Source: Streptomyces caniscabiei
Lineage (GTDB): Bacteria > Actinomycetota > Actinomycetes > Streptomycetales > Streptomycetaceae
Direction: 5' to 3'
Assembly: GCF_014930365.1 (NCBI RefSeq)
Contig: NZ_JABXWI010000030.1
Span: 32,074-96,073, forward strand
DNA: 64,000 nucleotides
The notes below the pieces were generated by a model that saw nothing but the letters and a program-made list of their open reading frames with translations, was not told the DNA's origin and ran no database searches. The position numbers were made by a program, and so were the translations under genes. Shown in pieces: positions 61,634 through 64,000 of the stretch (the stretch's first letter is position 1; each line of letters opens with the position of its first letter).

Positions 61634-62446
61634 ATGAGCCAGAAAGTCGCAGTCCTCGGCACCGGAAAGATCGGCGAGGCCCTGCTCAGCGGCATGATCC
61701 GAGCCGGCTGGGCGCCCGCGGACCTCCTGGTCACGGCCCGCCGCCCCGAACGCGCCGAAGAACTCCGCACCCGCTACGGCGTCACCCCGGTCACCAACGC
61801 CGAGGCGGCGAAGACCGCGGACACGCTCATCCTCACGGTCAAGCCCCAGGACATGGCCACCCTCCTCGACGAACTGGCCCCGCACACCCCCGCCGACCGC
61901 CTGGTCGTCAGCGGCGCGGCGGGCATCCCCACCTCCTTCTTCGAGGAGCGCCTGGCCGCAGGCACCCCTGTCGTCCGTGTCATGACGAACACCCCCGCCC
62001 TCGTCGACGAGGCCATGTCCGTGATCTCCGCGGGCAGCCACGCGAGTGAGGCCGACCTTGCGCACGCCGAGGAGATCTTCGGCGCCGTCGGCAAGACACT
62101 CCGCGTCCCCGAGTCCCAGCAGGACGCCTGCACCGCCCTCTCCGGCTCCGGCCCGGCGTACTTCTTCTACCTGGTCGAAGCCATGACCGACGCGGGCATC
62201 CTGCTCGGTCTGCCCCGCGACAAGGCCCACGATCTGATCGTCCAGTCCGCCATCGGCGCGGCCACGATGCTCCGCGACAGCGGCGAACACCCCGTCAAGC
62301 TCCGCGAGAACGTCACCTCTCCCGCCGGCACGACGATCAGCGCCATCCGCGAACTCGAGAACCACGGAGTACGCGCCGCACTGATCGCCGCACTGGAGGC
62401 CGCCCGCGACCGCAGCCGCGCACTGGCCTCCGGCAAGAAGGACTGA
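61634..62446 (+). CDS. proC: Pyrroline-5-carboxylate reductase
   Basis: Final step of proline synthesis: reduces pyrroline-5-carboxylate with NAD(P)H. The 270-residue protein has the N-terminal Rossmann motif VAVLGTGKIGEALLSGM, 'TLILTVKPQDM', 'VVRVMTNTPALVDEAMSVIS' and the C-terminal signature 'ALSGSGPAYFFYLVEAMTDA' plus 'LRENVTSPAGTTISAIRELE'. CGGAGGG lies about 10 nt before the ATG. It is convergent with trpS, with 12 bp between stops. Confidence 0.96.
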   Translation: MSQKVAVLGTGKIGEALLSGMIRAGWAPADLLVTARRPERAEELRTRYGVTPVTNAEAAKTADTLILTVKPQDMATLLDELAPHTPADRLVVSGAAGIPTSFFEERLAAGTPVVRVMTNTPALVDEAMSVISAGSHASEADLAHAEEIFGAVGKTLRVPESQQDACTALSGSGPAYFFYLVEAMTDAGILLGLPRDKAHDLIVQSAIGAATMLRDSGEHPVKLRENVTSPAGTTISAIRELENHGVRAALIAALEAARDRSRALASGKKD

Positions 62447-62458
62447 CGCCCCGCGCGA

Positions 62459-63454
62459 TCAGCCGGCCAGCAGACCGATCGCCCGGTACGCCTCGTCCAC
62501 CCTCGGCCGAGCCATCTCTCTGGCCTTCGCCGCACCCATCCGCAGCACCCCCTCCACATACGCAGGATCCGCGCACAACTCCTTGTGCCTCTCCTGTACG
62601 GGCCTGAGGAGCTCGACCACGGCCTCTGCGGTGTCCTTCTTCAGTGCTCCGTACGATTCATATACACCGCTCAGGTCCTCGGGGTTCCCACCCTCACAGG
62701 CCGCGAGGATCTCCAGCAGATTCGCGAGCCCCGGCCGCTCCTCCGGGTCGTAGACGACATCCCGCCCGCTGTCGGTCACGGCCCGCATGACCTTCTTCCG
62801 CATCACGTCCGGCTCGTCCAGCAGATAGACGATCCCCGGCCCGACGTCGTCCGTCTTCCCCATCTTCGACGTCGGGTCCTGAAGGTTCATCACCCGCGCC
62901 GCGACCTTCGGCGGAGTGGCCCGGGGCACCACGAAGGTCCGCCCGTACCGCTGGTTGAAGCGCACCGCCAGATCCCGCGTCAGCTCCACATGCTGGGTCT
63001 GGTCGTCCCCGACCGGCACCTCGTCGGTCCCGTACGCCAGGATGTCCGCCGCCATCAGCACCGGATACGTCAGCAGCGACAGCCGGACACTCCCGCCGCG
63101 CTCCCGCTCCCGCGCCGCCTTCTCCTTGTACTGGATCATCCGCCGCATCTCGCCGTCCGTGGCCACGCACTCCAGCAGATACGAGAGCCGCGCGTGCTCA
63201 TCCACATGACTCTGTACGAAGACGGTGCACAGCTCGGGGTCCAGCCCCGACGCCAGCAGAAGCGTCGCCGCCTGCCGACTGAGTCTGCGCACCCGGGCCG
63301 GATCGTGGTCCACGGTCAGCGCGTGCAGGTCCACGACGCAGAACAGCGCGTCCGTCCGGTGCTGGTCGACCTCGGCCCACCGCCGCACGGCCCCCAGGTA
63401 GTTCCCCAGCGTCAGATGCCCCGTCGGCTTGACCCCGCTGAAGACCCGCGTCAT
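62459..63454 (-). CDS. trpS: Tryptophanyl-tRNA synthetase (attenuator-controlled, likely auxiliary form)
   Basis: Charges tRNA-Trp. The 331-residue class I synthetase has the HIGH-like PTGHLTLGNYLGAV and the KMSKS-like loop 'LQDPTSKMGKTDD', where Gly replaces the central Ser. The gene is preceded by a Trp-rich leader peptide and attenuator, which in S. coelicolor marks the indolmycin-resistant auxiliary TrpRS1. So I expect this to be the inducible, resistant enzyme rather than the housekeeping one (inference; a second trpS should exist elsewhere). AGGAGGTGGAGAG precedes the ATG. Confidence 0.95.
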   Translation of the reverse strand: MTRVFSGVKPTGHLTLGNYLGAVRRWAEVDQHRTDALFCVVDLHALTVDHDPARVRRLSRQAATLLLASGLDPELCTVFVQSHVDEHARLSYLLECVATDGEMRRMIQYKEKAARERERGGSVRLSLLTYPVLMAADILAYGTDEVPVGDDQTQHVELTRDLAVRFNQRYGRTFVVPRATPPKVAARVMNLQDPTSKMGKTDDVGPGIVYLLDEPDVMRKKVMRAVTDSGRDVVYDPEERPGLANLLEILAACEGGNPEDLSGVYESYGALKKDTAEAVVELLRPVQERHKELCADPAYVEGVLRMGAAKAREMARPRVDEAYRAIGLLAG

Positions 63455-63518
63455 CTCTCCACCTCCTGATCGGGGCCGCCGCCACCGTGCGGCCGACCTC
63501 CCAGGAGGGAGAAACGAG

Positions 63519-63579
63519 AACGGCCGCCAGGGCGGCGGCCGTTGAGTACATACGTGAGTACGGCCGCCGTCAGGCGGCC
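63519..63579 (-). promoter_or_regulatory. trpS transcription attenuator
   Basis: Four pairing segments on the minus strand. Segment 1 GGCCGCC (63579-63573) overlaps the leader's last codons and pairs with GGCGGCC in segment 2 (CGGCGGCCGT, 63569-63560). Segment 2 can instead pair with segment 3 (ACGGCCGCCG, 63542-63533). Segments 3 and 4 form the terminator AACGGCCGCC/GGCGGCCGTT (63543-63534 with 63528-63519). Stalling at the Trp codons would favour 2:3 and read-through. Confidence 0.8.
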
Positions 63580-63611
63580 CACCACTGCTGGCGACACGTA
63601 CGCGTAGTCAT
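63570..63611 (-). CDS. trpS leader peptide MTTRTCRQQWWAA
   Basis: Regulatory open reading frame of 13 codons with two adjacent tryptophans near its end. It starts with ATG at 63611, 7 nt after a TAGCCT -10 box (63624-63619), so it should be translated from a leaderless mRNA as soon as it is made. The Trp codons sit just before attenuator segment 1, the classical arrangement for ribosome-mediated attenuation. Confidence 0.82.
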   Translation of the reverse strand: MTTRTCRQQWWAA

Positions 63612-63618
63612 GGGGGCC

Positions 63619-63624
63619 AGGCTA
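63619..63624 (-). promoter_or_regulatory. -10 box of the trpS leader transcript
   Basis: TAGCCT on the minus strand, 7 nt before the leader ATG. The -35 is unclear (a TGTCGG-like sequence about 18 bp upstream). Confidence 0.6.
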
Positions 63625-63652
63625 CGCCCGCGCGGGGCCGGCCGACAGCGAG

Positions 63653-63681
63653 TTGACACACCCCGAGCCGATACGTAGTGT
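63653..63681 (+). promoter_or_regulatory. rrn operon promoter, first
   Basis: TTGACA (63653-63658), a 17-bp spacer and TAGTGT (63676-63681): a near-consensus housekeeping promoter pointing out of the window to the right. Confidence 0.75.
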
Positions 63682-63833
63682 TCTCCGGGTTGTCCGACGT
63701 GAGCGCCGACTTCGGTCGGTCCCCGGACAGCCATTCCGTAGGTACCCACCAACAATCGACGACCTGTCGTCGAGCCCTTGGTATGCGTATTTGCGAAATG
63801 AGGAATCCGCGTTCGAAAGGGCGCAGGCCCCGA

Positions 63834-63863
63834 TTAGCTCGGGAGCCGGGAATCCGCTAAAGT
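63834..63863 (+). promoter_or_regulatory. rrn operon promoter, second
   Basis: TTAGCT (63834-63839), 18-bp spacer and TAAAGT (63858-63863). Tandem promoters are standard upstream of Streptomyces rRNA operons. Confidence 0.65.
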
Positions 63864-64000
63864 CTCACTCATCGGAACGGCCCAACGGCCGCGAAGGCGA
63901 ATCCCGCTGACTGGGAATCAGGCCCGAAAGGATCTGATAGAGTCGGAACCGCCGGAAAGGGAAACGCGGAAGCGGAAACCTGGAAAGCACCGAGGAAATC
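63864..64000 (+). other. rRNA operon leader (pre-16S) continuing beyond the window
   Basis: The sequence 'GATCTGATAGAGTCGGAAC' followed by GAAAGGG, AAACGCGGAAGCG and GGAAAGCACCGAGG matches my memory of Streptomyces pre-16S leaders. The 16S gene itself should begin shortly after base 64000. No protein gene fits here. Confidence 0.75.

Noticed and set aside
62585..63469. Plus-strand frame opposite trpS
   Set aside because: His/Arg/Gln-rich shadow of the synthetase, no domain.
63653..63910. Small plus-strand frames at the right edge
   Set aside because: They lie in tandem promoters and leader sequence of an rRNA operon and lack start signals.

Overview
The window is high-GC actinobacterial chromosome, almost certainly Streptomyces. 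GC-rich third codon positions are pervasive, GTG/TTG starts are common, and many genes have a TANNNT box only 6-7 nt before the start codon. It carries a sigE-cseABC envelope-stress operon, lsr2, clpC, disA-radA and an orphan nuoD. The gene order agrees with what I remember of the core chromosome of S. coelicolor from ftsH through sigE to the auxiliary trpS. No prophage, transposase, CRISPR array or tRNA was seen. The window ends inside an rRNA operon promoter/leader.

Layout: 1-5456 holds the 3' part of ftsH and the folate cluster folE-folP-(NTF2-like)-folB-folK plus a DUF3180 membrane protein. 5621-13148 holds an MprF-like lysyltransferase-domain protein, a divergent esterase-fold protein, a large acidic coiled-coil membrane protein and two bacterial PH-domain membrane proteins. 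13180-17420 has an orphan complex I subunit (nuoD), a convergent MidA-type methyltransferase and a NarL-type two-component system. A decayed regulator pseudogene and a threonine-aldolase-like enzyme follow. 19338-24794 is a cofactor operon (DUF2520, panC, nadB, nadC, coaX) for pantothenate/CoA and NAD. 25120-31387 holds small conserved genes, a BlaI-type regulator, a short N-acetylglutamate synthase, lsr2, an SCO3374-like gene and clpC.

31876-35177 has a secreted M23 peptidase and a TetR/MFS efflux pair with twin operators between them. 35427-38870 (minus strand) is sigE-cseA-cseB-cseC. 39166-46761 has mutY, an LLM oxidoreductase, a membrane-anchored protein, disA (c-di-AMP synthase), radA and a secreted hydrolase. 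47075-54661 has a sigma-like/zinc-finger/BACON membrane fusion protein, a cysteine-rich protein, ppx, a sugar isomerase-like gene, a TetR gene and ilvD. 54738-61506 has a PQQ-type Ser/Thr kinase, an SH3b protein, a membrane protein, a methyltransferase and an ABC exporter. 61634-64000 has proC, an attenuated trpS and the start of an rrn operon.

Most notable are: (i) a classical Trp attenuator with a Trp-Trp leader peptide before trpS; (ii) a single protein joining sigma-like regions, an anti-sigma-like zinc motif, a membrane span and an extracytoplasmic BACON domain; (iii) an orphan NuoD whose quinone-site tyrosine is replaced by tryptophan and which sits 12 bp from the methyltransferase family that modifies NuoD homologues; (iv) eight copies of a 3'-end repeat whose orientation follows transcription; and (v) twin near-identical operators in the TetR/MFS gap.
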